A stretch of DNA of 64,000 nt from Armigeres subalbatus. Taxonomy: Eukaryota > Arthropoda > Insecta > Diptera > Culicidae. The translations under genes and the position numbers were made by a program. Positions within the stretch are counted from its first letter, which is position 1, and each line of letters begins with the position of its first letter. Under the pieces are notes generated by a model that was not told the origin of the DNA, did no database searches, and saw only the letters and a list, made by a program, of their open reading frames with translations. Below are positions 11,111 to 22,745 of this stretch, piece after piece. Where the stretch lies: contig NW_026943469.1 in the NCBI RefSeq assembly GCF_024139115.2, forward strand, positions 1 through 64,000. Reading direction: 5' to 3'.

Positions 11111-12242
11111 ATGAAGCAACAAGTGAACCTGAAGCCAATCTTACCCATGTCACGCAGAAATTGTTGGCCTTCAGACACCAAACAATGGAAGTGCGTTATG
11201 ATTTTTGGAAGACCGATAAGATCTCTGTAAACATGATTTTTTTTCAATCCAGAGATTTTTAATAATTTTTGAATGATATGCCATCGAAAAAGTTTAATCT
11301 CATCATCTCTCTAAAATCAAACAATTCTATTAATGGTTGTATTACAATCAACCCATCATCTCTAATTACAACCCGTTGTAAAACGAATCTGCGTATCAAC
11401 AGGTCAACTGTAAAATCCTATCAAATATTCTTCATTGACACGAATATAAGTCCTCCAACCTCCCTATCTGGGGAACAAAACAACGAAAACTTACAACTTA
11501 ATGATCAGCAAAACGGTCCACTTGGCCAATCGTTGTAAAGTTCAACCCTCATAACTTCTCAGAGTGGTTTCTCACCCCCTAAAATGGGAATGTCGAGTTG
11601 AATTTGATGAACCGGAATTCAAATTTTACCACCGCGCGGCTGCACCAATCTAAATCACTTCAGACTAAAGCTGGTCTGGTAAACTGTCGCGGAATTGGGC
11701 CGGGCGGGAGCTCCGTCGATTGCGTCAAACTCGTTTGTCCCGCTGGCGTTGATTGCTCCAACGACCGTTAAATTCTTTCATTTCTGCATTTTATATTGTG
11801 TCACGAACTGCCGGTTGTGCCGGAGGAAGATTGGCTTTCGCCGGAGAAGGCGTTAAGAAGTGTGCGGCTGCTTTATTGCGAGAATATCGATTTTACAATT
11901 TGGCGTTATCATTTGTTTGATTTTTATTACCTTTCGCTGTCTCCTTTCCGGGGAGTGACGTGGCTCCAGGCAACAGCCGGGGAGAGCGTTATACTACACG
12001 GGCACGTCGTCGCGTTCTCGGGCCGGTATGCGTCATAGGGAAATGTGGTGGATGTATTCCGCGTCTTACCCATTCAGTTCGAAGATTCGACCAGCAGCGC
12101 GGTGTGTTGGAACAGTGGGTAAATACGAGGAGAAACTCGTAATTATTTTCCACAAACCATTTGTAAGAGCAGCAACAAACTGACTTATAATTGATTTGGA
12201 TGAACTGCAACAAATTGTTGAAATGATATCAGAACAGTGATC
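11111..12242. other. Unassigned stretch, partly GC-rich
   Basis: Positions 11640-12080 are less AT-rich and contain CpG-rich words, unlike the surroundings. Short ORFs (11269-11538, 11796-12038) have no recognisable domain. It may be unique host DNA, possibly regulatory or exon-flanking, but nothing in the sequence proves this. Confidence 0.3.
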
Positions 12243-12467
12243 GAGGTAACTGGGGGTAGTATATGTACCACCGGGACAAAACGACCTTTTGGCATTTTCA
12301 GCGATGTTCCACGATAATTTTTTTAGAATGTTTACTCTTGGATTGGTAGTTTGAGATCCGAACTTCATACACTGTAGTAATGCTTTACCGGAAAACTGCC
12401 GAGAATGTACTAAATAATACCAAAGGGTCGTTTGGCCCCGAGGGTGCATATTACCCCAGTTTCCCCT
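12243..12467. mobile_element. MITE with about 48-bp imperfect TIRs
   Basis: The left arm (12243-12290, with ACTGGGGGTAGTATATG and AAACGACCTTTTGG) is the inverted counterpart of the right arm (12420-12467, with CCAAAGGGTCGTTTGG and CATATTACCCCAGT). TA follows the right end; the left duplication has decayed to TC. Size and ends suggest a TA-targeting non-autonomous element. Confidence 0.75.
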
Positions 12468-13585
12468 ATACGCTACATTACACTATAACCAATAACCACA
12501 AATCAAATTAACTTTTTTGTAGTGCCCTTCGAGGTGAATGCCTTGTCTAATGCTATAAAGGTGTTTCTTCAACTCCATCGCTGTTTAAATAGTTCTGGGA
12601 TATTTACGAAGTCTTAAAATACACTTGTATTCGCCCTGGTGAATTTCTCAACAGGCGAAGTTCCGGTTGTTGACGAGATTCAAGTCAGTAATTCATTCTT
12701 CAGGATGAGATTAGCTACAAAATTCCTGTAACGGTATTTGATTAAAAACAATGCGCGTATAATATGTATCAGATTTACGCTTTGTGATCTGGCAGTAATC
12801 AGATTACTCCCGCCATATAATTTTTATTAATCAGGCTTGAGAACCCTGCTGTTGATCAAATTTCGATAGGAAGTATTCGGATCAAGAAAAATCAGTAGGG
12901 TTATGTAACAGGGGCGACCGCTTTCGACGTAAACTACGTTAAACCTCTTAGTGCAATGGGGAAGTCGTAATATCATATGAACATTAAGTTGTATACATGA
13001 CACAATAGCGAATTTCAACCAAAAATTATCTTAAACTGTTTTCAGAACAAACATTTTTCTCAAACACCACCGACGACAGCCACTCAATGATTTTACGCTT
13101 ATTTGGCTACCTTACGTGTCTTCTGTGAATAATTTTCTGCAACAACTACCCGTCGACGGCCGCCAGCCATGGCCGTGCAAGACACGACTATGCACAAGAA
13201 AAATGAAGCGAAATGGGCCCAAAGGCACGTGCGTTACAGCAATCTGATGTCCGCGTGCTGGGGATGCATGAACGGAGTTGGAGTTAGTTCTGAATCTTTT
13301 ACCAGACGTGAAAGAGCTAAAGTTACCAATAGTTTTACGTTGATAATCAATAGTTTTAAACAATTAACGAATTGGTGGATAGTTTCAATCTATTGATAAT
13401 AAAAATCTCGAAAATTTATCGAAAGATAAAGTCGCTATTAACTTTTGAAATCTTACATGATTTCAATGACGGTCCCCAATTTGGAAATTTTATTTGGCAC
13501 CCTGAATCCGAGACTTCCTCTCAGACTTCCAGTTTACGTCAAGAAATGCTGGCAAGTCATTCTTTTTGTAAAATGAGTGATTCTG
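12468..13585. other. Unassigned stretch
   Basis: No recognisable gene. A more GC-rich patch at 13140-13300 contains an open frame of 75 codons from 13169, with no known domain and no supporting context. Confidence 0.3.
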
Positions 13586-13710
13586 AAAATCATAATCTTG
13601 AGAGAAAATTTCACTGACAACAACTGACGCCATCCATTACGCCTGAATATTTGCAGCACCTACGATACGCGCCTTCCGTAAATATGCTGCTGAATAACAA
13701 AACCGAATAC
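13586..13710. mobile_element. Orphan arm of the long-TIR element family
   Basis: AATCTTGAGAGAAAATTTCAC, GCCATCCATTACG and ATATTTGCAGCACC parallel the left TIR of the element at 16537-17366 in the same order. Only one arm is present, so this is a fragment. Confidence 0.55.
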
Positions 13711-13769
13711 AGAAATCTTGAAAGAATTTAATCCTTCAATGAAGCCATCTCAAGATTACTTTTTTGGAA

Positions 13770-15342
13770 ATCATAATGAACGACATATTGTTTGAAACTT
13801 CTGTAAACACTCAACATCTCACCTCAGATCAGCATGGTTTTTACCCTAGAAGATCCACCGCCTACAAACCTGGCTCAATTCGTTTCTTTTGTATACGCCA
13901 TATGGACGCCGCCGGATCTCAAATTGATGCTGCTTTATACAGATCTTGTAAAATCAGCCTTCGATCGCGTTGCTGCTGATCACGGAATACTGCTTGCCCG
14001 TCTGGAAAAACTGGGGAGTTTCACGCGGCCTCGTTAGGTTGGTTCAGATCTTACCCTTCACAGAACGTCGCCTTTGTAGTAAGAATTGGTCAAAAGAATT
14101 CTTCTGAGCCGTTTGACTAACCTCTCAGGAGTGCTCTCAAGGTAGCAACTTGGGTCCTCTCCTTTTTCAATTTTTCATCAATGAACTACTCCGGCAAATT
14201 TACTCCTCCCGGTTTGCCGCTTGTTTTATGCAGACGATGTTGAAATATATTTGGAAATCAGCTGGATCGAGGATTGCACAACCATGCAGCAGTTAATTGA
14301 GGATTTCGTCGAATGGTGCCAGCTGAATCTCCCTCACTGTGGTGTACAAAAATGCCATGTTGTATCCTTTCATCGAAAAACGGATCGCCAATAATCTTTT
14401 GACTACTTCATTGACAATCAACTGATTGACCTCGTACTGGCGAGAAGTACGGCGGCTTGGGTGTTATACTTGATGCTGGACTTACATTTTCTCGAGTGCA
14501 TTACGACTATATGATCTCTAGAGCTAATCGTCGGCAGTTGGGATTTGCCATGTTTTAAAATAGCTGACGAATTTCGTGATCCCTTTGTCTACGATCATTA
14601 TATTGTGCTTTTAGTTAGATCGATACTGGAAAACGAACGCAATAGTATGGTGTCCATATCAAGTTACATGGATTTCTAGGTTCGAAGCAATACAAAGTGA
14701 AATTCGTGCGATATGCCTTCCTTCGGGAAGTCTTCCTTGGAATGATCCGATCAACTTACCACCGTACGAAGAACGTTGCAGATTATTGAGCATCGATACA
14801 CTCAGAACACAGAAGAGGTAACTCCCCAGGCTGTATTTGTGGCGAAACTGCTTCCTTCGGCAGAAATTGACTCTCTGAATTGCTACAACAAATAAACATA
14901 CACGCTCCAATGAGAGTAATACTTCGTCAACGTGGATTTCTACATCTTGAAGCACATAATACAGGCTACGGTCTACACGATCCGGCAGTACTTTCTTGGC
15001 ATGTCTTCATCATTTAATGCCGTGTACGAATTGTTTGACTTCAACTTCTCTGCTGCCACTTTTTAAATGTAAACTTAAAGAACGACGCTAGGAATAAAAA
15101 TTGTAAAGAGTGTTTTATTTATTTCATTTTATTTATTTATGTTGATATTGTTTATGTTTTCTTAAGAATGTAATTATATTTATATATTTTGTAAATCTGT
15201 TTTGCAAAAGATGCAGGGTTTTTGCGCCTATTTGAGCAGGCTCAAAAATGTGGGCAGCTCAAAAAGGCTTTTCCCAGCCAGGCTTCATTTAGGCTCTATG
15301 CCGGATGAAGCGAGATTAATAATAAAATAATAAAAATAAAAT
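13770..15342 (+). pseudogene. Decayed non-LTR reverse transcriptase (Jockey/CR1-like)
   Basis: Shuffling between frames, the plus strand reads as a non-LTR retrotransposon reverse transcriptase: DQHGFYPRRST near 13830, a YTDL-KSAFDRV motif near 13935-13970, a QGSNLGPLLF-like block near 14145, a YADDVEIYLEI catalytic box near 14230, then thumb-like sequence to about 14820. Enzymes of this type copy element RNA at the nicked target. Numerous frameshifts, single-base deletions and stops show it is long dead. The 3' end carries TAATAAAATAATAAAAATAAA-like tail sequence near 15320-15342. The 5' end is truncated within or before the palm domain. The clade assignment is by general resemblance only. 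Confidence 0.7.
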
Positions 15343-15465
15343 CTCCCTCCGATGTGCGCTCGTGATTCTGCTACGGACGGCAGGCAACTTTATGGCGTCG
15401 CCAAGCGGTTAATTTTCACTTGAATGGAATTCGCCTCGCCTCAATCTTCCTTTGTGTAGAATGGT

Positions 15466-15481
15466 GGCCCTGAGAAGAACC
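15466..15481 (-). promoter_or_regulatory. Histone-type 3' stem-loop motif in copy A
   Basis: The minus strand reads GGTTCTTCTCAGGGCC, an exact fit to the metazoan histone mRNA 3' stem-loop consensus GGYYYTTYTNARRRCC, followed by ACCA. About 15 bases further on is the purine-rich AAAGGAAGA, resembling a histone downstream element. No histone coding sequence is found upstream. The function is unproven. Confidence 0.5.
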
Positions 15482-15968
15482 GATTAATTCCAAATATGTA
15501 ATTCATATTTCGAATTACTAAGAGCTGTCGACGACGACCACACGATCCACGACACAGGCTGGAATAAAATTCGCTCAGCAACTCTGCCGATGCTGGGACC
15601 GCTCTCCACGGCATTTTAAATTAAATGCCTCGCGCGCGGGGGAAAGCAGTTTTCTTATAATCAATAAAGATGGCTCATTAGTCCCGCCTCTTTGTTGTCC
15701 GGTATGATTGCAAATATTGTGTAACCAAAACGCTCACCAAAGGGGCGTGGCTACAGGTTTAACTTGATTGATTACAAGAAAGCAGCTCTTCCGCGCGCGC
15801 GAGCCATTTCGTTCAAGATGTCGCGAAAAGCAGATCGCGGTCCCACCATCGGCATTGGCGGAGCTCCTACTGGAAATCTTATTCTCACCGATGGTGTGGG
15901 TCGTGCGGTCGTGCGGTCGTCGTCATCAACATCAGCAGCGCTCGGATTAAATTTTCTTGTCTGAAGTA

Positions 15969-16154
15969 GGGGGAATGACGGCTTTGGCAGGTCTTGTTCT
16001 ATTATTGTCAGGGGGGTTTTAGTAGACCAAATTTTATGAAATTTGGCCACAATATTCTTTGATATGCCAAAAATGTTTAGGCCAAATTTGAGCATAATTA
16101 GTTATAGAAAACCCCTGACAATAATAAACTTCTAAATAAGCCATAATTTCCCAC
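15969..16154. mobile_element. TA-flanked MITE nested in copy A
   Basis: Terminal inverted repeats of about 45 bp begin GGGGGAATGACGGC and include TTATTGTCAGGGG. The element is flanked by TA (15967-15968 and 16155-16156). Copy B has an uninterrupted sequence at the same place (TA at 17183-17184), giving an empty site. A second family member at 30509-32322 has cleaner TIRs. Confidence 0.85.
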
Positions 16155-16320
16155 TAACGATTGGCTATTATCAATGAAAGTAGCTCTTAAGTAACAACTT
16201 GAGGCGAGATTAATTTTGATCAAAGTAAAACTTAATTGCTTTGTGATGGAAGATTGTTTTCCGTCGGTAGTAGAATCACGAGAGCACGATTCAGAGAAAG
16301 ATTTATAATTTTAGTAGATA

Positions 16321-16536
16321 GTCATCCATGCGAATACATTTCTGCAGCTTCTCCGTTTGACGCGCGCTCGTGATTTTACTACCGACGGCAACATACTGCT
16401 GTCGCCAAGCGATTCTAATTTGCATTTTAGAAAAAAACCGTCTCGGCTTAACCTTCGCTTCCACAAAATTGTAATATTTCGATTGATTGTTGATAATCCG
16501 CCTTCCCAATCACAAGCTTTAACAAAATCAAATAAG
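16321..16536. repeat. Extra partial arm of the long-TIR family
   Basis: CATCCATGCGAATACATTTC, GCTCGTGATTTTACTACCGAC and GTCGCCAAGCGATT repeat the left-arm order of copies A and B, but the element is not completed. It suggests tandem or recombined copies. Confidence 0.5.
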
Positions 16537-17366
16537 AATCTTGAGAAAATTTCACCTGGCTGCCACTGATGCCATCCATACGAATTCATATTTGTAGCAT
16601 CTCCTCCCGGGGCGCATTCGTGATTCTGCTACGAACGGCAACATTATGGAGTCGCCAAGTGGTTAATTTGCTCTTTGAATAATATTCGCCTCACCTCTTC
16701 CTTTGTATAGGATGGTGGCCCTGAGAAGAACCGATTGATTCGTTCAGCAACTCCGCCGATGCTGGGACCGCTCTCCGCGACATTTCAAATGAAATGCCGC
16801 GCGCGCGGGGGAGACCAGTTTTCTTATAATCAATAAAGATGGCTCATTAGTCCCGCCTCTTTGTTGTCCGGTACGACTGCAAATATTGTGTAACCGTCAA
16901 ACACTCACCAAAGGGGCGTGGCTACTGGTTCAACTTTATTGATTACAAGAAAGTAGCTCTTCCGCGCGCGCGAGCCATTAAGTTCGAGATGTCGCGGAAA
17001 CCAGACCATGGTACCACCTTCGGCATCGGCGGAGCTCCTACTGGAAATTTTATTCCCAGCGATGGTGTGGGTCGCGCGGTCGTAGTCGTCAGCATCAACA
17101 GCACTCATATAGAATTTTCTTGCGTGTTTCTCTACGATGGCGGCTATGGTGGTGTATATTTCTGCAACGGTTGCGTCTGAAGTACCATTGATTAGCTGTC
17201 ATCAGTGAAAGCAGCTCTTAAGCCATAATTTGAGGCGAGACGAATTTTGATCAAAGTTCATATTAATCGCTTGGTGATGGCTGATAGTTTCCGTCGGTGG
17301 CGGAATCATGACAAAAAATTACTCGCATGGATAGCATCAATACCAGTGAAATTTCCCCTCAAGATT
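16537..17366. mobile_element. Long-TIR element, copy B
   Basis: It begins AATCTTGAGAAAATTTCAC and ends GTGAAATTTCCCCTCAAGATT in inverse, with imperfect inverted arms of roughly 200 bp at each side. The interior aligns with copy A without the nested MITE. A short frame starting MSRK at 16989 is also present in copy A at 15819, but the differences are not biased to silent positions. No transposase is seen. Confidence 0.7.
16717..16732 (-). promoter_or_regulatory. Histone-type 3' stem-loop motif in copy B
   Basis: The same 16 bases as in copy A are retained exactly (minus strand), again followed by ACCA and a purine-rich AAAGGAAGA, while the neighbouring sequence has diverged. Confidence 0.5.
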
Positions 17367-17695
17367 ATAATTTTAGTAGATAGACTGCTACTTGTTTCAG
17401 GTTTAATTTCCATCCATGCGAATACATTTTTGCAGCTTCTCTTTTTGACGCACGCTCTTCGTTCCCACCGATGGAGTAAGTAGCGCTCGTAACAGGATCG
17501 TTGCGACAGAGAATCCAACGATGGCAATATGTTGCAGTGTAGCGGTAAAATCATAGAGTCAGCATCTGCATTTAAGTGAAATACTCTTGTGATATTCTGA
17601 CTATCGAATGATCTGAAATCTGTCCTTTTCAGGGCATTAAATTTTTCATTGGAGGAATATGGTTTGAATGAGAGTAAATTTATGAGATTGTTGCG
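17367..17695. other. Partial long-TIR arm and unassigned DNA
   Basis: CATCCATGCGAATACATTTTTGCAGC at about 17412 is another partial copy of the family's left arm. The remainder to 17695 is unassigned. Confidence 0.4.
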
Positions 17696-19336
17696 TTAAA
17701 TCGGCAGCAGTAACGGGAACCTTCTTACGAACGAGCGTGAGGTGATCCAAAGGTGGCGGCAGCACAACGAAGAGCACCTGAATGGCGATGTGGCAGACGA
17801 AGATGACGGTATGGTGATGGACCTGGAAGAACCCGCGCAGGCCATAATTTTACCGGCTCCGGATCTCCAGGAAATCCAGGAGGAGATTGGCCTGGCTAGA
17901 GCGCTGCACTGGGTCATTACCAAGATTTGGGAGGAGGAAATTTGCCGCAGGAGTGGATGGAAGGTGTCGTGTGTCCCATCTACAAAAAGGGCGATAAGCT
18001 GGATTGTAGCAACTACCGTGCAATCACATTGCTGAACGCCGCCTACATGGTACTCTCCCAAATTTTATGCCGTCGACCAGCACCAATTGCAAGGGAGTTC
18101 GTGGGGCAGTACCAGGCAGGTTTCATGGGCGAACGCCCCACCACGGACCAGGCGTTCGTCATTCGCCAAGTACTGCACAAATGCCGCGAATACAACGTGC
18201 CCACACATCATCTATTCACCGACTTCAAAGCCGCATATGATACAATCGATCGGGACTAGCTATGGCAGCTAATGCACGAAAACGGATTTCCGGATAAACT
18301 GACACGGTTGATCAAAGCGACGATGGATCGGGTGATGTGCGTAGTTCGAGTTTCAGGGGCATTCTCGAGTCCCTACGAAATGCGCAGAGGGTAACGGCAA
18401 GGTGATGGTCTTTCGTGTCTGCTATTCAACATCGCTTTGGAAGGGGTAATACGAAAAACAGGGATTAACACGAGTGGTACAATTTTCAATAAGTCCGTCC
18501 AGCTATTTGGCTTCGCCGACGACATAGATATTATGGCACGTAACTTTGAGAAGATGGAGGAAGCCTATATCAGACTGAAGAGGGAAGCCAAGCGGATCGG
18601 ACTAGTCATCAACACTTTGAAGACGAAGTACATGATAGGAAGAGGTTCAAGAGAAGACAATTTGAGCCACCCGAGAATCGGTGGTGACGAAATCGAGGTG
18701 ATAGAAGAATTTGTGTACTTGGGCTCACTGGTGACTGCCGAAAATGATACCAGCAGAGAAATTCGGAGACGTATAGTGGCTGGAAATCTTACATATTTTG
18801 GACTCCGCAAGACGCTCCGATCGAATAGAGTTCGCCGCCCTACAAAACTGACAATCTACAAAACGCTTATTTGACCGGTAGTCTACGGACTCTACGGACA
18901 CGAGACCTGGACGATGCTCGTGGAGGACCAACGCGCACTTTGAGTTTTCGAAAGGAAAGTGCTGCGTAACATCTATGGTGCGGTGCAGATGGCGGACGGT
19001 ACGTGGAGGAGGCGAATGAACCACGAGTTGCATCAGCTGTTGGGAGAACCATCCATCGTTCACACCGCGAAATCGGACGACTGCGGTGGGCCGAGCAGAA
19101 TGTTGGACAGTATTCCGGTGAAAATGGTTCTCGACAACGATCCGACTGGCACAAGAAGGCGAGGTGCGCAGCGAGCAAGGTGGATTGATCAGGTGGAAGA
19201 TGACTTGCGGACCCTCCGTAGACTGCGTGGTTGGCGACGTAGCCATGGACCGAGCCGAATGGAGAAGACTCTTATATACCGCACAGGCCACTTCGGCCTT
19301 AGTCTGAATAAATAATAAAATAATAAAATAATAATA
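17696..19336 (+). pseudogene. RTE-like LINE, family II, dead reverse transcriptase
   Basis: A 5'-truncated non-LTR retrotransposon related to, but distinct from, the RTE copy at 55-58 kb. The plus strand reads QRWRQHNEEHLNG at about 17747, CPIYKKGDKLDC near 17970, the palm motif TDFKAAYDTIDR near 18220, then FADDIDI near 18516, FVYLGSLVT near 18712, and C-terminal RRRMNHELHQL and TRRRGAQRARW. One main frame holds the RT but is cut by in-frame stops at about 18257, 18392, 18872 and 18940. A deletion and frame change near 17890-17930 removes the usual KAAGKDGI block. The tail is (TAATAAAA)n-like at 19308-19336. The family carries an AP-type endonuclease upstream, absent here. Confidence 0.85.
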
Positions 19337-20713
19337 ACCCTATCGCGTGACGTCTGGTATTCTATTTTACAATTTTCACAGTGTTTTTAGCAATTACCTT
19401 TTTCTTGTACTGATTTTACACTTATTTTTCGATTCTGTTGTTCGTAATTTGGCAATAGACTGTAATAGAATGACTTCTTTTATAATTGATTAACAAGATT
19501 AGTTTCACCAACCGTGCTATAGTTTTAATTAGGTTTTTCACATCATACTACTTCCCGTACTAATAGATTCAATGACGAAATATTCGCTTATAATTAGGTA
19601 AAACACTTTTATTTCACAATTTACATAAAACACTATAAAAACTCATATGTGAATATGTACATTATGTGGAAGATAATGATTTGAAAAATGTATTGGAGGA
19701 AACCACTGTAGTATAATAGATTGAAATGTTGTAAGCAATGGAATATTGTAAAATTATATTCGGAATGATTTCATGAAAATGACAAAAATATGTAAAAAAA
19801 TCGATTATAAAACACGGTATCCCCCAGTATTGAGTAACAGAAGCGCCCAATGTCGCAAATGTCAAAAAAAATTGGAGGGGAAATCCAACCCGACGCTGAC
19901 TATAAATACTGCACACATGTGATGGTTTGGATCAGTTTTTCGACGGATGCAGAGACGGACAGCAGCAGCAGCAGCAGAGCAGCGATCAGGAACACTCGGT
20001 GGCATCCGAGTAGGAGATCGGATCCGATGGATGAGCAAGCGGGTGGCACCGCCCCACTATGGGGGATCCCCATACAAGCGAGCGGTCAAAAATAAAATTG
20101 GACTTTTAAAGTAATTTTCCACTTAGTTTTAGCTGTGTATGGTCGAAATAGCATGAATATACAATTTCCAACCCCCTTTGGGGATCGTCTATGAATTACG
20201 TAATTATTTTTTCATAGGTTCGATTAACGTGACAAAGCAAACCTATTTGGGAAGTTGAAATTTCGTGCGTTTTCTTTAAGGAGAAGGAAGGGGCTGTACA
20301 AAACTAAGTTCAGCAATTTATGGACATTATGGCGGCGATCATGTTAAATGACATTAATTTCATGACATTCCGTGATATTTTTTGTTCTCACTCTCATGCC
20401 TCACAATTTGTATTTAGAACAATTTGTTTGACAAAGTACTAGGATCTGAAGGATCATAAAGCATTAAATGTTAATCAAATAATCAGAATTGAAAATAACT
20501 TTTGAAAAAGGGTATTAGCAAATTAGAAATCGCAATCCCATGACATTTTTACGTGTACAAGTTATTCAAAAATGAGATTAATATATTCTCAAAAATGTGG
20601 ACATTCATTGTGGAATGTAAGAATGCTCCATTCTTCCGAAAAGCAAAATTCTTTTAATTTAAATAACAACACTATTTGAATTACTTTTGATTTGTTTTCA
20701 TGATTTCTACAAG
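19337..20713. other. Unassigned stretch with one tRNA-unit flank fragment
   Basis: Positions 19640-19690 (CTCATATGTGAATATGTAC, GAAAAATGTATTGGAGG) match the inverted downstream flank of the tRNA-like units at 40585-40640. A (CAG)n run at about 19960-19975 is a simple repeat. The rest has no recognisable content. Confidence 0.45.
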
Positions 20714-21003
20714 TTATATACAGCATCATTCTTTTCTGTGTCAAGGTTTAAGTCTTCAATGATATTTTCTTCAATTCCATCAACGATGGAAGATGAGATA
20801 AATTCATCTAAAGTATTAGAAGATAAAGAACTTTGAAAATCTTCAAATATTACAAAATTACGCATGGCATAAGAATAACTAAGTGAAAAATTTTTTCCAA
20901 CGTCTCCTCGTTATCCAAATCGAGCTTAAAATGGATCTGATTCATGTAAGGCACGAAGGAAAAATGTCAACATTTGCCTCTCTTGATCATTTTCTTGCAT
21001 TAT
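20714..21003 (-). pseudogene. Possible decayed coding fragment
   Basis: The reverse strand holds consecutive protein-like pieces in different frames: from about 21003 MQENDQERQMLTFFLRALHE, then KLDLDNEETLEKIF, then from about 20855 an uninterrupted run of over 50 codons including NFVIFEDFQSSLSSN and DGIEENIIEDLNLD, ending at a stop near 20714. The composition is acidic and not low-complexity. I do not recognise the family. It may be a transposon or host-gene relic, and chance remains possible. Confidence 0.35.
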
Positions 21004-21579
21004 GAGTTCTAAATTTCTTCAACTGTTTATATTGACTTTCCGCTGGTTGTTCAGCCAGTGAACCTCAAAGTGTAGATGGAGTGAATAAATATTTCCTACC
21101 ATTAGCCAGACATTCATGAACACTAGCAGGAATTTCATACGCTCCGTTCTAACTAAGATATTGTTCGTCTTTACTTTTTGGCAATAAACATGTCGGGAAT
21201 TATTGATTCCAGGAGATTTATAAATATTTACATATTATGAAATCTCATATTTAGTTCTCCATCAGTAGCTAATGAATAGCTCAGAAAATTAGGTTTAGAG
21301 AATGACTCAAACCACTCAAGCCCCAAACGCATTTCAGCGGAATGGCGACGGAAACAGTAATTTGACAGGAAATATATGAGCGAACTGTTAAATCCTTCCG
21401 TTACCAAATTGTGCTGCATTGCATTGGGGGTTTTATTCATTTACTCCTTTGAAAAGTTAATTAAATGAGCTCAAATGGTTATAAATAAAGTCGAAGTTAT
21501 TACCAATAAATGTATTTTGACCATACCCTTTGAGCGCATAGTTCAGTCTGACCCATTTTCAATAGGAAACGATGGGACT
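21004..21579. other. Unassigned stretch
   Basis: AT-rich, with no clear gene or repeat. Confidence 0.35.
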
Positions 21580-21815
21580 AGATTTCCCGTCGAATGAAAC
21601 TTGTTGCGAGAAAATCGGACACAAATAAGTGTCTAAATGGCGATTGCGTTCTTTTGCGCACATACATACAGACGCGCATGCACACACATACAGACATCAC
21701 CTCAATTCTTCGCGCTGAGTTAGTTGATATATACCACTAGGGGTCTCCGGGCCTTCTATCAAACATTCGTTTTTGGAATGAGCATTAACCTTGGAGTACG
21801 AGAGAGGCAAAACAC
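21580..21815 (+). mobile_element. Partial copy of the mosquito interspersed repeat
   Basis: Collinear with 6895-7149: CTTGTTGCGAGAAAATCGG, a CA/CATA run, GATATATACCACTAGGGG, TCTCCGGGCCTTC, TCAAACATTCGTTTTTGGA and a terminal GAGAGAGGCAAAA. Its upstream half is not recognisable. Confidence 0.6.
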
Positions 21816-22425
21816 GGTAAAAAAAACAAATGAAAAAAAAATCAGAGTGACTTAACTCTGTTAATTGCAAATACTGGCAAGAAATTCTTTCGGGACATTT
21901 TAGTCGAAGCTTTGTCCTTGATGTGTATCATAAAAGAACCCGGGGATTCCTGAGGAAAAAAAGTTCTTCACTATCAAAGTTGAAAATAGCGTCGTTTTGG
22001 AAAAAATATTGCTTCCGCATTTTTTCAATTTTTTTCACAGTGTAACCATTAGTTTTTGCACACCATTTAAAAGCTTATACAATAACCTTTGTAATGATGG
22101 ATTAACATTGAAGAAAAAACATTTAAAAAATATTTCAATAAATAGTTGAAAATAAAATATTTTGTCAGAAAATTTGCTAACTTTTTTACCCATTTCTGAC
22201 TTTGCCACCTTATATCTTTGGAACTAGTGCACCTAGAGACTTCAAATTCAGAAGTTCTCTTAATTAGAGTATTGACAATGGAGAGAAAATATTTTAAAAT
22301 AATTCGGAAGACATGACATTTTCGATTAATGACCGCCCGAAATCCTATAGTGGCGCCCTCTGTCCATCGGCGCCTCGATCGAGTGCAGCAGCTGGAGGCC
22401 ATACTCATGGCAGATGCAGTCCCGG
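21816..22425. other. Unassigned AT-rich stretch
   Basis: No gene is seen. Several homopolymer A/T runs, and a short minus-strand ORF (22067-22408) with no recognisable domain. Confidence 0.35.
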
Positions 22426-22544
22426 CGTCATCACAAGGAATGTCTCGCTCCGACGATGAGTAAGCGGGTGGCGCCGCCCTCTGTTCGTCGGTGCGTTGAC
22501 TTGGCTCGGCGAAACGAATGACCTACGGTCACGACAACCACTTG

Positions 22545-22745
22545 AATCCACGACCCTACAGTACGCTAGACTGGTGTTTTAACCAACTAAGCTACGAAGG
22601 ACCTCCGTCGGCCTTCGCAACCCAGCGGCCACTGAATGAGCTCGAGATTCCCAAATTGGACGCATAGTCAAATCACTCGCAATCCATTTGTCAAGCCAAC
22701 ACTTCCACATGTGTATAGTACACGTTCACATGTGAAATCAGAAAT
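22545..22745 (-). repeat. Dispersed tRNA-Ala-like unit, minus strand
   Basis: The minus strand carries the acceptor, D-arm and anticodon arm of the tRNA-like sequence (end at 22601, TCCTTCGTAGCTTAG; anticodon loop CTAGCGT, so AGC). The T-arm is diverged (GTGGATTCAAG in place of ATGGGTTCGAG) and the 3' acceptor strand is lost. The 5' head of the unit follows to about 22745 (GAATCTCGAGCTCATTCAGT inverted). This is an isolated, decayed copy of the unit at 40.6-43.0 kb. Confidence 0.75.

Larger units (their letters stand above)
15343..16320. mobile_element. Long-TIR element, copy A
   Basis: The left arm (from about 15360, CGTGATTCTGCTACGGACGGC, then GTCGCCAAGCGGTTAATT and TTCGCCTCGCCTC) is the inverse of the right arm (about 16200-16290, ending CCGTCGGTAGTAGAATCACG). 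The interior is homologous to copy B throughout, including TATAATCAATAAAGATGGCTC and AGGGGCGTGGCTAC. It is interrupted by a nested 186-bp MITE and abuts the LINE tail at 15342, so its outer left end may be missing. No transposase is visible, so it is non-autonomous. Confidence 0.65.

Noticed and set aside
15819..17180. Shared short ORF starting MSRK in both long-TIR copies as a gene
   Set aside because: Between the two copies roughly two thirds of codon changes alter the residue, the frames diverge after about 32 codons, and no domain is recognisable.
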